A DNA stretch of 64,000 bases from Liolophura sinensis (Eukaryota > Mollusca > Polyplacophora > Chitonida > Chitonidae): contig NC_088295.1 of NCBI RefSeq assembly GCF_032854445.1, positions 47,729,385 to 47,793,384 on the forward strand, written 5' to 3'. The notes beneath the pieces were generated by a model. That model worked only from the letters and a program-made list of their open reading frames with translations, was not told where the DNA came from and ran no database searches. A program made the position numbers and the translations under genes. Within the stretch, counting starts at the first letter, position 1. The number at the start of each line of letters is the position of its first letter. Of this stretch, positions 44,215 to 59,500 are shown in pieces.

Positions 44215-47200
44215 ATGGCGGCAACGTCTCGGAGTATCGTGGATAAAGTATCAGATAAAGATTTTGATGCGCGTACAGTGGACATGGGGTTGAAAAACAT
44301 CTGGAGGTGGGATTGGCTTGAACGGAAGGTCAAAGGGGAATACGTGGGAAAATTCACGAGGAAGATAACATCCGCCGGTTTGGCTTTCTGCGAGTTGTGC
44401 CACAAAGATGTGCATTATGGGGGTTGCGGATGGAAGGCGCTAGCACAGTACATCGGCCAGAAAATTCACAGAGATAACCTGAAATTATGGTGGTCTAACT
44501 ACAGTCTATCTGGTAAGTTCTGTTCCCTTATCAACATTCAGGGTGGAGTAAGGTTTAGGGGTCCTCCAGTAAGCCCATTGTAGTCGGACAATAGAGGCGG
44601 ACTTGAATGAATGGAGTGACGTAGAGCGCCCACGGACCGTTATTTCTTTGCCAGTTCCACCTGTGCAGAGATGAGGGAGTAAGGGAGGTAACTCCCCGCT
44701 CTTATCTTCTGCTTGTTGGTCAGCTTTTTGAACTTTCCGTTAAATATCAGTTGATAACTCGCTATGGTTCATACGGCATTATATGAAGACAGATGATATT
44801 ATTAGGCATTTATTTTATTTACCCATTAGACTGTTAGAGTTTGCTAAATATTAAAATAAATAAATTGATCAAGGCTTAAAAAGATAGGCCTATATAAAAA
44901 TTGAAATAAACACATGTTCGTCAAAAATAAATTAAAATAATGACATTGCCACCAACTAGCATACTAAGTGATTTTTGTTTGCATTTGACAGAGGGATGCT
45001 ACCAAATTATATTAAGCAAATAATGCATTAATGGCAACACATAGCCTATATTAATTGTATACAAATTAAAGGTTGTGCTTTTAGCATTTTGTAAACCACA
45101 GTGCAGAAGCTCGAGTCCTGTTTTGAAACCTACTTGGTATATTAATTTAAAGGACTAACTTGATAATCACTCTCATTTTGGTTTGTTGTAGCTGCTTTTG
45201 GACAAAAGTCAACAGATTCCAAGGCTCCTTATGGTATACACCCAATGTTTAAAGCTGCTGCTGCAAAGGCCCCTGAAGGAGCTTCTGCTGAAATTGCCAC
45301 ACCATTAGAGGACAGAATCGTCAATCAAGAAGCAATGCTTTTGGCATTCACGGCTGAATATTCCTTATCATTTGCCATTGTTCCTAATCTTATTCAGTTG
45401 GCGAAAACCTTATCTCACGATAAAAGGGCACTGGAACATCTAGAAATGTCACGCACAACTGTTTCCTACAAAATCAGGTTTGGTGTTGGAAAAATGTTTG
45501 AGGACAAACTGTTGGAAAACCTGAGGTCCGTTCACTTCTCACTAAACATCGATGAAAGCACGAGTTCAAACTACCAAAAAGTTCTCATAGTTCTTGCAAG
45601 TTACTTCAGTCCAGATTTAAATAAGGTAGTTGTGCAACATTTTGCCTCTCTGACCTGCATCAAAGTTACAAGTGAGTCTCTCTATCAGAAAATAGTGACC
45701 TTGTTTGAAACCAATGAAGTGCCCTGGAGTAATCTTATGTCCATACTCATGGATTCTTGTAATGTTATGAGGGGATCAAAGTCAGGACTGGAAACTCACA
45801 TTCGGGAGAAAAAAGCTGGGCACCTGTTGGATGTTGATGGTGACATTTGCCACCATATCCACAATGCCGCAAAGGCATTCTGTAAGCCCTTTGACTGGTT
45901 CTTAGAACAGCTGTTGAATGATTTGTTCAATGACATGAAGTGGTCTCCTGATTTGAGGGAGATGTACCAGGAAATGTGCGAAATTCTGGGAATAAAGTAC
46001 AGTATACCACAGAGGTTTGTCAGCCACAGGTGGTTGTCTGTGTATGATGTGACTGTGGACACCAATCGGCTGTTTGATGCATCAACTGTTTTCTATTTCC
46101 CCATGTTGATGAAAGAGGAACACAGACAACATCTGCCGACAGTGGTAGAAATCTACAAAAGATTAAACGTATCTGAAGCATCCAAGGAACGGATACGGGA
46201 AATACACAAGGTAGACTTTAATACATATATTGACATTAATTTGACCTGTTGTTTGCCAATGTTATTAATTTTCCTTTATGAATTAAGCATGACGTTCTTT
46301 CAGCATTTGTATTCTTCTGTTGTTGTTCTTTGCGTGGCATGAGTTTGAAGTTCTAACCCTGTTCCAGTGTTTTGTTTAATTTTGCACTTTGGTTCATTGT
46401 ATGTACAGTGTATCCATGGAGTTTTGCTGTTTGATGTTGACTAAAGATGGGCTCTCAATGGACATTGACTGGTAAGATACATTTATTACTGTGCTGTATA
46501 TTGACATAATAAGTCAGATATATTTATATGTCAGTAAATTAATAATTTTATACTGAATACCTGTAAGGTTTATAACTACAACATTTTTTGTATAAGCATT
46601 ACCATAGAGCTTTACCATAATTGTTATCAAGTGTTGCAGGCCATGTATCTTGATTTCCAGCCTGTTGTAATCAGTCTGACAATGCATGTTATTTTTTCTG
46701 AAATGATATTTTACCTGGTATTAATAGTTACTTACATTTCTGGTGGAATTTGCTAGGAACTTGGTCAAAAAAAATTGACAAAGGAAGGCAGGGAGAGGAA
46801 AGACCGCATCGTCACACAGATTTTTACACAGAGAAAACAGACAAAAATGGTGATGGGCTTGTACTGTTCAGTCTTCCCTCTCCTCAAACACTTTGTACTA
46901 CTGTTGGAGATGAAAGAGCCACTCATCCACCAACTTCATGAATCACAGGTACTGTACACTCTACATTGTCCACAAAAATGATTATAGAAGGTGGATATAA
47001 GAAAATGTCTAAGAATATATGTATGGTGAACTGAAAGTAAATTGTTGCATATATTTCACATGGCAAAAAGTCAATTTAAATGGGATATTGAACATATGTC
47101 ATTTAAGCCAGTGCTAATTTTCTTATTAACGGAACAATTCAGTGTTGATTTTATTGGCTTGAAACCATTAAACTAGTAACTGTGATAATGTCATAATTCC

Positions 47201-48516
47201 AGGATGGAGTGATATGAGTAAAATGTGTTGTTTTTCACAGCTGCTCCCATTCAGGAGTTACTTCAAAAGCTTGAAAAAATATGCATGAGACTAATTTGAG
47301 ATTTTAATATTTGTTTTATTAATTTAACAGTTAAAGCTGTTTAAGGACTTCCTAGGATGTTATGTCAAAGCAGAAGTCATCAACACAGCATCAACCGGAG
47401 CTCAATTGAAGAAGCTGGATCTGAAGCAAGCTATTATGAAACCGAAGCAGATGTTCATGGGAAGTAAAGCATTGAAACTGATCCAGAGTCCTTCAACACC
47501 GACCTACATGGTTACTTCATTTCTAAAACAGGTGAAGGAAAGCTACCACAAAAGTGGTGTAAAGATTCATCTCATTCTTTCTTTGTCAAAATGTCCAAAT
47601 CTGTTAAGCATAAATCATTAGATTTATTGCAAACTACTATTAATCTATGTGTGTTTACAAAATGCTAATTTTACATCAAATATTCAAAGCAGTTTGGACA
47701 TATTTTCTGTATGCCTTTGCCTCTGAATTTTACAGCTGAAGTCTGATATAATCTGAAAAAGAAACCATTTGAATTTTTTAGAAAGACTTATGTTTGATTG
47801 TCATTTCAGGTCAAGGAAGCCTACATCGCCTGTGGGGATACCCTGCAGAAGAAATTAGCACTAAATAACAAGTTTTTGAAGGCTGTTTCTGCCCTTCACC
47901 CTCATGCAAGTGGTCACACACTTACTCTTTCTTTGCTCCAGAAGTTACCAGCACTGGCGCCTAATGTCCTGACAGAGACAGAAGAGGAACTTTATGAGTT
48001 AAATATCAGAAAATACCAGACAGATCAACATCCTGATTTCCCAGAAGGGTCTTGTATTGATGAGTGGTGGGGGAAAGAAGAGATATGTCTGAAATATCTG
48101 TGCCTGTCCAAGATGGCTAAGGCTGTTCTGTCCTGTTTCCATGGACCCCAGGTTGAATCTTCCTTCAATGTAATGAATGACGTCATTGATGCCAAATCTG
48201 GGAGACTCAACATTGAAACCTACCAAGCCATACAAAACATAAAATATGGTTGAAAGCTTCTGGTAAATCTGCTGTGGAGTATTTCAAGAAGAGGGACCAT
48301 CTCCATGATAAGGTTGATCACACTCTTGTGAGGAATGTCAAGCGATCATTCAGCCAGTATAAGGCCATTCTTGAAGAGAAGAAATCAGTTGCCACAGAAA
48401 AACAGAAACAGCTGGACATTAGGGCACAGAGCACTTTGACGAAAAGGAAAGCCAAGGAGTTGTGTCAAAAGGCAGCCAAGAAAGCCAGAGTGGAACACCA
48501 TGGTGCCATTGAATGA
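44215..48516 (+). pseudogene. hAT-family transposase gene, unit 2 copy, different frameshift
   Basis: Exons: 44215-44512, 45192-46210, 46757-46948, 47331-47531 and 47810-48516. The final exon has lost one T near 48250 (TATGGTTGA versus TATGGTTTGA in unit 1), giving a stop at 48251-48253 just after the hAT dimerisation region. Beyond that the frame runs on intact to TGA at 48514-48516, including the basic C-terminal tail that unit 1 has lost. Relative to unit 1 there are several amino-acid changes (for example Ala to Val, Phe to Val, Ser to Asn, Glu to Ala, Arg to Cys) and rather few silent ones. This is what unconstrained decay looks like. Confidence 0.85.
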
Positions 48517-48985
48517 AAAACTGGACAGTTGTATTCTGTGCCATAACATGCCAATCTAAACATTTGACTGAAAATGCTGAAAATGACCTGTACACTACTA
48601 ACAATGTCTGAACCAGAAAAAATCTGTTACATGTATTAAATTTTGGCTTTGGTACAAAAATGCATTCTTCTCTCTGTCCAGAAGATTAGAGTTCTGTGGG
48701 GACAAAGCAGATGGGAAAATCTGTAAGTCAGAAAACAGTGTTGGTTTTCTTCATATTTTACAGGGCTCTAGTTTGATTTTAATAGCCAAAAACGTCCCAG
48801 AATGCATTTTCAGCCACGCAGATTTTTCTAGCTTACGGGGCCTAGGCGGCCCCTGCACCCCGGCCTTATTGGGCTATGATAGTAAATTTCAGCTATTTTC
48901 TTGGTTCACCACAATCATGTCTGAATTCTATGCTTTCCCGTGACTTTTTATTATCTGCTGCTGTTCACATGTTGATATAACACTC

Positions 48986-49176
48986 TGGAGCCAATTCCAC
49001 AAAACAAATTTTTGGTGTAAGTCACAATTTAAAATTTTCAATATGCTGCATAGTTTATTGCCTAAGAACTTTCATATTGCGATACATTCATCTTGAGGTG
49101 TTTTCAGTTTCGAAAAGCATTTGAATCAAATTTTACCTTGTGATTTAAGTCAAAATTGGCTTAGTGGAATGAGCCC
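48986..49176. mobile_element. MITE with imperfect terminal inverted repeats, unit 2 copy
   Basis: Duplicate of 13683-13873 with a few substitutions (for example CACAGAACA to CACAAAACA at the left arm). Confidence 0.7.
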
Positions 49177-49406
49177 TAGATTTCTTCGTTGACAACGTGT
49201 TCTACTTAGCTGACTTCTTGGAACAACCCACATTTTATGAATTATGTTTATTATCCACATGCTTTAATACAGCCTACATTTAGTACACATTGCAGGAGGA
49301 AAGGGTGACTCTTTGTCATTATGTAAGAAAAGCACATTTAATCCAAGTAAAGTGTTCTGTTTCCTGTAGTATTTTGTATCACCAAAGCAAATATTTAAAT
49401 CAGGGA

Positions 49407-49408
<2 letters not shown>

Positions 49409-49460
<52 letters not shown>
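49409..49460. repeat. (TA)n microsatellite, unit 2
   Basis: Counterpart of 14107-14147 with a longer TA run. Confidence 0.95.
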
Positions 49461-49461
<1 letters not shown>

Positions 49462-52400
49462 CACAATTCATCCATTACGATAACTAAGACTTTGAATTGA
49501 ATTTGAAATATGTATAATGTAGATGAAAATTTCATGCACAGATTTGAAACCTTAATTCTATAGCTAGTCAATTTGTAAGATAAGAATAAGGACTTGTGTT
49601 TTGAATCTGCGTTACACTAATCCATGGTTTGGTCTGTAACTCACAAATTCTGTAACATGTAGAAGTTGCTGAGATATGTTATGATACCCCTTGATTTTTT
49701 TTTGTGTGTACAACATTGATAACCTTAAAACAAACTGTTCAGAGAAAAAACCTATCCAACATGTATAAAATGTACTTAAGTTTTGCTAAACTATCTTTTG
49801 AGGTCTTGCTACAGTTTATGTTGTGATTATAATAACCTAGTGCACAATGGTGTGTATCTTAGTTCATGCTATTGCTCATTTTTGTTCTTGTCTCTCGTTC
49901 TGTTTAGTGTTCGTTAGCTACGTCACACGTACTACTGCTATGATGTTTTTGTACATTGTACATGTATGTATATGCATATTAGCATTTCCTCAATCATCGT
50001 GTGGGATAGTTCATACATGATTATGGGAATAAGTTAGTTATCCGTTCTGTATGGCTAATGAGCTCTCATTCATATATGTTCAGATTACCATGTACATGTA
50101 TCCTTGCATGTGGATCTTTTAGTCATCTTGGTAATTAAATTCAATCCCTGTTTGAGGAATCAGAATCTACTGGTCAGATATATCTGCAGCATGAATAAGC
50201 TGGTCAGACGCTATTAATATAGCTATTTTTATTATAGGGTATTTTCTTATGAAGAGAGATGGAATATTCTGAAAGATTGTGAGTTTGCCAACCCACCTAT
50301 AGAGGTAGTAGTATGTGTCGTTTTCCTCTGAAATCAACACAGACAAAGGGCAAGTGAACTGCATCCACATTTTTGTTTGTTTTTGTTTTTGCTTTTGTTT
50401 TTTTGGTTTTACATGGACATGCATACAAGAGGTTCTAGGTACCTAACACTTCAACATTGTACACGTTTATTTTATGTAGTTTTGTGTTGAAATGCCAAAT
50501 TGGGGTTGGATGAACATCCTGGTATGTTTAAGTTTTCCTGGGCCGTAATTAATTGTTTATTAACAGTTTGTTCTGATGCCCTGATGTAAATATACATGCG
50601 TGTCAAATCAAAGCTGTATACATGTACATCTCTCCAAATTAACCAGTGTGTGATGGTATCTCTTTTAAAGTGGTCTCTTTGTTATGAAAACTATGAGGTA
50701 TGAATAAATGTGAATAAACTGTAGCACATTGTCTTAGTGTAGAGGATTACCTTGGCAGTGACACAAGCATATAATCGAATATGATGTTATTTTGTATACA
50801 ATTCAATTGTTTTAAATTATCTCAAATATGAAAGAAAATAAAATCATGTCAGAGGATTTTGTAACTTAACTCTTATTGTTCTTTTCTGTACAGTTTTATG
50901 ATATACATATAATGGAGTGAATCATTGATACACACCCAAAGCCTTTTATAGAGGTGGTTATCTCAATGACATAACTACCGTATTTCACCTAAAGATTGGT
51001 ATGTAAGTGCATAAATGCCTTAAAATGAGATTTTTGTACAGCATGAGATGAAAGAAGTTTTTCTGAATGAAACTTTACCAAAAATAAAGTTTTTGAGTGG
51101 CCTTTAATTATAATGTGGATGAATCAATCAGAGTTCAGCAAAATGTGTCAAAACTTAAAAAATACTAAACTTTAAGTGAAATACAGTATTTCTCATAATT
51201 ACAACTTACCTGCTTGTACTGCTGATCCTAATGCAAGGCATGGTACAAGATATGGTTCACTTAAGAGATCTCCTGTTTGGGTGGAAACTTTAATAATACT
51301 GTATATATGATTATCCTAAGTTATGAGAGAGTTAACAATGGTTTGGTAGGTTAATTTTATGTTTTTACTTGATTTGTACTTAACACTGTACTCAGTAATA
51401 ATTCCATTTCTTTGACGATGGCCGGTTTTATGATTAGAATACTGTAGAAGATGTACAGCTTAGAGAGTAAATCCAGAACAGCGACGACAGTGTGATACTT
51501 GGCAAATGGTCACACATAACCGGTGAAATACGGTCTCTTTTTCAATTTAGGTGAGTTGGCGTTTTATTCTAACTGTTTACTTAAATGCATAAGCAGAAAT
51601 AGGTTAAAAAAAATGCAGTGATGTTGATGGCAATTTATTAGACGTCACTGGTCTAGAATTACTCAAAATGCTATGTTGTTATCACATTTAATATACAATA
51701 ACATTAAAATGAAGCAACGGGACCAGGAGGCTTAATTAACAGGTGGACCAGGTGTCCAGTACTTCTGCTGATGGGGATGAAAGAAAAACGAAAAGTCTGG
51801 CCCTTGTTAGTCTTTACTGGAGTCCGTAGAATTACTTATACAGTCTTGGAGAAATTTACAGATCCGTGAATGTAGAGAAAATATCCATACCATTTCCGCC
51901 AAATAGCGTACTTCGTTATGCAAGAGTAATAAACAGCCTCTATATTACATACATCTTTATAATTCATCCATGGACCCGCCTTGCAGAAAAGCTGCAACCT
52001 GGGCCTTCATGGCAGATAACTTCCATTAAAGGTGTAGACGCTTGAAGTCACCCCGTAGTAAACAAATGTGACTTTACGCGTTACTCCTAAAATCACACAT
52101 CAAGTTGTTAAAACTATAAGATCTTTTCATCTACACAGCGTCAGATGAGCTTTTATCGGCTAAGATGTGAGTTCGATCTCTACTATATCTGAGATATATA
52201 TGTCGTTAAATCAATAAAACACTTCTTAAGTCATATTTCTTGTAACTTTTTCGTAAAAGACATTGTCTGGGTTATGATGCCATGCATAAGGCGACGTCAT
52301 TTACTAGAAAAAATGATTTATGAAGTTTTGTGAAAGTGGCCTTGGTCGAAGGCCGATGGTTTCCTCCACTTTCACAAAAGTGACATTTGTCTTCAATATT

Positions 52401-53362
52401 AGTAAAGGGCGTCGTCTAGCTTATAGTGCCATACGGCGACGTAACTAACGAGAAAAGTTACGAAAAAATGATTTACGAAGTCTTGTGAAAGTGACCACAG
52501 GCTTCTATAAGCCTTTCGGCCGTCATATATAAGTGGACAACGTTAAACACTAAAAACATGATTAACTCAGTCTCAAACGGTGCTGGAAGCCCGAGCAGTG
52601 TGAGAAATACAAATCATAGACAGGCTATAATGATTTTTATGTGTGGACAAATTATCGTTTCATAATGTTCTAGATGAGCGCTCCCTTTGGAAAAGTGGTC
52701 TCCGCTGTGGGAGTGATCTCCCCTTCTTGGAGTGAGTTGACTGAGTTCTGATAACCTCTGCGCACCATCGCTTGTGATCTTCACATGGCAGGGTTCATAT
52801 TATAGAAGGCAACGTGACTCCGTTGCAGCCATTCCAAAATTTTCTCCCAGGAAGGCAAGACGTGGTTTGGGTGAAAGAAATTTTTTAGACCCCACCTTTT
52901 GCGGATTTTAACTTCATATCATTTCCAAGATTTACAATACTAAATTCATTTGCATTTTTTTTCCTGTTACTAGATTCTTAATAAATTTGTTATTTAAAAA
53001 AATTGACCTTATTACACAATCAAGTTGTTGTGGCATTTGTTTCTGCTATTGTTCGATCCGCAGGCCACTGACCAATTTCGTCTGCACACTGGGATCTTTT
53101 TCTCTAACACGTAACACCGATGTCGTTTGTGGAGAAAATGATATTATCTCAGGACAACAGTCTATTTAATCTTGTCAAACCAAATAGATAACGAATACGT
53201 TATCACACAGATCGACGCTATCACACAGACCGATCGTGGCTGGTACCATTTTCAGACTTTATGGTAAATACATGCTGTCCTACTTCCTACTTTAGACCTA
53301 ATTAAATGACGTTTGTTATGAAGTTGTATACTAACGTGAATTTGTTCATGGTATGTCCTTAA

Positions 53363-53490
53363 TGACGTCACAATCCCTCACATAGAAAAAGTTACGTAAA
53401 TAATACAACGTTTCTTCGAAAACATTGAACAAAAGGAGTGACGTCATAGTTACATTACGTGAATCACAAGCTCAAAACTGGATGACGTCA
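53363..53490 (+). promoter_or_regulatory. Three perfect CRE palindromes upstream of gene X, unit 2
   Basis: TGACGTCA at 53363-53370, 53439-53446 and 53483-53490, with the same spacing as in unit 1 to within two bases. Confidence 0.65.
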
Positions 53491-53531
53491 TAGTCGTTGG
53501 CAAGGACTAGTTACATAGAAACCATTGAGTG

Positions 53532-56500
53532 ATGCTTTCATTTGTGAAAATGAACGTGTTACCTCTGCTATTAGTCACTGTTCTACTTTTGTGTTTGAAC
53601 AGTGAGCATCTTGTGTCGCTAGATAGCTTAAAGAAAGAGTAAGTATCAACTTTAAACGTTTTAAGACAACCATCATCGGATGTTTATTGTAAATTAAAGG
53701 TATAACCAGCGATGAAAAACAGCATCTGGCCTATGCCTATTGTTACCTTATGTTGTCTTTTGTGGTAGCATTCAGACAACAGAATCACACCTTAAAATTA
53801 TGCATCTTATAATACCCGTTATTTTTTCACGTGAGCATGTCATCAGATGGTAGCATGAACAGGTGTATACTTAATATTAACCGGTCTGTTTTATCGCAGA
53901 TGTGGGGAGCCGACGACACTGGAAAGTGTGATAGGGAAGTTCCGGCGACTGGTCGGACTTCCGCAGCCAAAACCGCCTTGGTGGAAGCCTGTCCTTTGTG
54001 GCTGGATAAACCACCCACCAGGAGGTAAATAACCAGTTACAAATTAAATCTTCTCCCCACAGGCGATCAACTAATAACCAATATGACGCATATTCATTTA
54101 AATAAGACAATAAATATATGTGCATGTAGATTCTGTTTTCCTTCTAATCTGGGACAAAGATTCACAACTCGTATTGTAGATTTACATGTATGTCTGTTTG
54201 TATGTGTCCTTGGAATGGCGGTCTTTCAACATGCTCCAGGCATTGGTGGTTGTCTCTGCTGCTATAATTTGCATTGTTTTAATGTGATTTGGATGTTGTT
54301 ACAAAGTTTGCGAATATTTTAACACAGTACCAGAAGTAATTATTAAAACAAATTGACTGTATAGTTGCTAAGATTATGAAATATGTCCTGAGTTCTTGAT
54401 TTTGGAAGAAATTGTCTTTTGTTTATCTCATTGCTGTATCTAACTTAATGTGGTAAAAACTGGAAACATTTAAGTTGGTTAAAACCAGAGGACCTCATAA
54501 GGTAGCTGGCACATCTCATGGCAAAAGGCCTCATTGTCTTGGTGATCAATATATGACCATATACAGTGTAGACCTCTTGGTCAGGAAGCGAAGCTGTGTA
54601 GGGGTAAATATATTTATATACAATATATTTTATATTATATACATTACAAGTATTAAAAGTATTGTATAATCTTTTTGTGGATTCGTTCATTTTATCTGAG
54701 TTTGGAAATAGTCTTGGTTTGTAAGAATGGAGCTCCTGGTTACTTATCCTGTGTTTGCCCTGCTGATGTAGTCCCCTAATTTATTGAGTAAGGAAAGTTG
54801 TCAGTTAAACTGGCTTCACTCTGAATCCATATAAATATGTGTGTAGAAATGATTCTACCGTGTGTAAGCGGAGTTACTCCCACTTCATTTTATAAAGCTA
54901 TTACAATCACCCAAACGTAGCAATTTTATCTGAGTTTTCTTTTATTCATAGCCTACATTCAACACATGGCAGTGGTTCTGGCCATATTTTTATTCTGGAT
55001 TTGGCGAAAGTCCATGAGTAAGTACCATACAGTTAGGTTTAGCTTCGCCCGTACGTTCATTGGAAAAATGCTTTATTGAATTAATGTCTCTCAATCAACT
55101 TAATTTCTGAATATTCATTTTCTTTTGTGTTTAAATCGTAGAATTTTAAGAAACCTAAGACAACGTTTAATTCTTGTTATCAGGGAGACCGAGCACCATC
55201 AGAACCAATGGGTTGAACAGGTGTTATAGAAATAAGCGTCATAAAGGTGAGTTTCAGGAATTTTGGATAAAGTGAATGATCGCTATTATACCGTTGTTTA
55301 TTAAGACTTGTGACAGCGGTGTAATTAAATGTTACCTCAATTTGGGCATAACCTACACTGCTGTATAAACTCAGTGTCAACAATAAATGACCGTGCAGGT
55401 CAAAGCATGTTTTAGTTTGGTATTTATTTGTTGTAGTCAAATGCGCCCCTCCCGACATACCGACAACAATGCCAAAGCCCATTGACAGTACGTATTTTTA
55501 TGTCTTTTTCTAAATACACTCAGTATTGACTAAAAGATTCCAACTTACTTATGATTCTAAGACAGTTTTAAACCAAGGTCAGAATGTGAATTCCATTTCC
55601 GCTTCGTTGTTACAAGAGCCTCTTGTTTAAGAAGAACGGGATACAAACAAATGTAGTGTGTTGTATGCATCTTCTACTGATTCATGCTTATCACTCAATG
55701 GTCTTACTTCCGGATGACGTCTTGACTTGTAATAGCTATGTAATTAAATGTTACCTCACTTTGGCCATCATCAACACTGCCATGTGAACTCAGTGTCAAT
55801 AAAGAACTGTGCAAGAAAGTAAAACTAAGTAATCAATGACCGCACCAGTCAAAGTAAACTTTAATTTTGTATTTATGTGGTGTATTGACAGGCCCATTGA
55901 CAGTAAGAATCTTTTATGTCTTTTTCCCAGTTCGTAAATTCAAATATACGTAACGAAAGTTATAGAAAAAAGACTCAGTACTGACTAAAAGATTGAAATA
56001 AATTTCTTAATTTTGCTATGGTGGTAAGATTTCTGTTTCGTGGTTACAGTTTAAATCATAAAGTGTGTTATATGTATGTTATAATGACTCATATTTATCA
56101 CACAAAAGGATTACTTCCGGATGACGATGTGTTCGGGAACCGCTTGAGCAGAGCTCTGGTTGCAAAAGGCAAGCCCACGATCGATGGAGAAATTTTCGTC
56201 AAACATGTAAGCGTTATAAAAAGAAATTTAAAATATGTTCGAAAAGAACAACAGCGACTTGTAGATATATTTAGAACATGTAATAAAAACAAACTTATAT
56301 TGATTGCGTCCTGTTGGTTTGTATGAGTCTCTAACTGCACAAAAGTGCCAAGTTTTAATTTTGTCTGACTCAGACAGCTGCGTGCCACTTTTTTGCAGGG
56401 AAAACCGAAAGGTGAAGAACGGTATAGAGAGATTTTGATTGGACCTGTGTCAACCACATTTCTGGCAATCAGACAAGTGATCAGTACCTTTCTGCAAATG

Positions 56501-59500
56501 ACTGGTATTCCAAAGAGAGACCAAAAATGGACAACGAAGATCGGCCCGGACCAGACCCCAGAGTTTGTCGGGGTGGCCACAGAAGGCCTCAGGTTTGCGG
56601 CCGTGCTTGTCCCGGGGGAGGGCATCAACCTTCAAGTCCAGCGTCTGGGGCCAGCCAGAGGCCTGATCCGGGAGGTGTGTTACCAGACCTACCATGTGAC
56701 GTACAGGGGGTTTGTACTCCAGGATGAAGGTACAACCCTCCTGTATGGTTCCGGGTAGGTGGGGTACGTCACGAGTTGTTCAGAATGAAATATACTATCA
56801 AATACTACCGCCGTATATCTCCTCCAGTCTTATGGATATTTCTACACCAGTACAAATTTAATATGTACATCCGTACTGCCAATGAATTTCATGCCAGCTT
56901 AACCACTATCTAACTTAACCAATACCCCAAATAATTACTATTATATTTTCAATTAACTGATCTGTAAATCTTTTATTCTGAACAACTGCTGGTTATATAA
57001 GCTGTCCCGTCAAAAGATCTCTTTGTGGAAATTCAAATTTACATATACACTGCATGTGCTTTGGAAGCAAACATAGATTAAATTAAGTTTTGAAAAAGAA
57101 TGTTGTAATTTTCTGCCTCATAGACAACTGGTTATTTGCCAAGCCAGTTTCTGACAAGCTTATATAACTGGTTTCCGGATCCAGCCTTCATTGTCCGTAC
57201 CTGAGGGTCCTCGGGGTCACCCAACTTTACCGTTCCAATCTGTGTGTCTGTCATTATCTCCGTCTGTATGCCCGTCATATTGTTTTCCAAAATAAATTCT
57301 GATTTTGACACAAAGGAATGATTTAAGTGTTGTGATTTGGAAAATTAAACAGGCTCTTTGATATAAATATGAATTTCGGAACATTCAGTTTTCGATAATA
57401 ACATAGACGACATTTAAATTTAAACTGGGAAGCATACTCTACATATCTCTACTGAGCTGGCCGAGTGTTTAAGGCGTCCGCTTCGTATGCTAACTCGGGG
57501 CATGCCACTAAGACCTAATAATGGGAAAGCTTGGCTTATGGTGTACTGTCTTCAACGTGATGTTCAACCGTCGATGCGGAAATGCTAAAGTAATTGCCCA
57601 TTTTCCATGAGGTTAACTAATTTTTTTTCTCTGAAATCGGATTGGGTGGTTATTTCAATTATTACCCCAGGAAATGAGAAGACAACAGCATGCGATCACA
57701 AACAGGTTCCAGACCTACCTGTACAGATGATAGCGATTTGTGGTAGTACAAAATCATGCAGGTGCGCTGAGACATGGCAGCCAGTTTGTATGCACTTGGC
57801 CATCATTTGGAATTGTGTGTTCGCTATCTAGACACATGGTCCACAACAATGCTAAATTTATGGATGCTGAAATATTCATTTTGACGATGTCTCCTGTTGT
57901 GAAGGCAACTAGAAAACGTTATCCTATAAGAGTTAAACAATTTTGGATTTTTCACTGTAAAAGAAGTAGCATGGTTACAAAAAGAACTGTTAGTATTTAA
58001 AACAAAAGTAGGCCCCACCCCAATTGCTACTTCTTCTGTCACAACAGCCAATGACATCAGAGAGCCCTCGTCAGCTCACAGCAGCGCCCATAAATAAAGA
58101 TAAAAGCTCTTAAGGTTCCCAGTTAAGCTTCCTGTCCAGTCATGGTTAAGGGATAACCACGTGCTGACCGGTCAACACCAACCAGTAGCTATGAAGAACA
58201 CACGGCTGATTGGGAGTTAAGCTACAACTATAGCCCGATCGTGACCAGTTCAAAATTAAAATCAGATTAACAGTGTAATCCTATCCTTTAACAACAATCC
58301 AACAAGCTGTTGAGAACTTTAAATCTAGAAGTGCAACTGTCGTCCACCATCTTCACGCTCGGATCCCCAGGCAAGGAACGCACTGGCTAAACAAGCATAC
58401 GCGCGCCGCACAGGCTCCAAAGATCAAGCTTGTCTACCGCTGGCAGTGATGTAAAGCGACCGTAAATAGCGCCACATGGGCTGTAATGACTATGGATCGC
58501 ATGAAACAAAAATTCACCACGTGGACGATGGGCATCCACAGAAAATGACTGCATGATAAAAATGAATTCAATGCTGTTACTTATTGTACTTCCGCCGAGC
58601 CATTTGAACATCACGTCGACGATTCCATGCCGGATGGGAAGCTTGTCCATTATTTAGTCTTAGTGGCATGACCTGAGTCGGCATTTAACTGCATACGAGA
58701 CAGATGCCGTAACAACTCGACCACTTCAGAGCGATATATAGAATATGCCTCCGAATTCCCAGAAAATTTCACTAATTTTTTTATACTGGTAAACCAAAGG
58801 TTGCGACAAAGTTTTAGTGTTTTATGACATCCCTTCCCTGTGGCATCACGTAACCCTAATGACCTTGACAATGTTCGAGTTTTCCGTTCAAAAATTTGCT
58901 AGTGGCGGCAGTAGCTTAACGTAAACGTGGAGAATGACGCGTGCGCCTTAAGGAGAATGCATGCGATCACAGATAGCTGCCAGACGTATTGGTTAGTGAT
59001 GTCTGGCACAGGGAATGTATCGCGTTGTCGTGCAAAGTCATGCAGGTACGCTGACAGGTGGCGGTCAGAATTTAACTCATACGATAACAGGCGCCATTGG
59101 GGTGAAAGGCTAAGCCCAAGGGAAATCCACCGCGTTTATAATCTTCGGTATAAGCTACGCTTAAAACGCCGTTAAATGGTAAAATGACTTCAGTATACAT
59201 GCACATCATTAACTTATATTTAGGTTAAGGTAACTGTTGTCAATGGAGTGGAATATAAATGGCCTCTATTGTCCATGCAGTTAAGGATAAACTTGTCTAC
59301 TTGTCTAAATATACTTTAACCGATATTTGCGAAACCCGTTTTGGCGTAAGGGGTTTGCAATAAAACCTGTAATTTCTGCAGTCTTTTGTTTGAAGATTCC
59401 CGGTAGAAACAAGCACGTTCGGCCCTCTGTACGGGTTCAGTGTAAATCATTTGTACACAAATACAGAGAACAAATGAACTTTTACCGTATTTAAAGACTG

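Larger units (their letters stand above)
48517..53362. other. Long non-coding stretch, unit 2
   Basis: Equivalent of 13214-17940 with many substitutions and indels, including a 15-bp insertion near 50764 and a 77-bp insertion at about 51908-51984. It carries the MITE, (TA)n, dispersed repeat and hairpin repeat described for unit 1. No gene seen. Confidence 0.6.
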
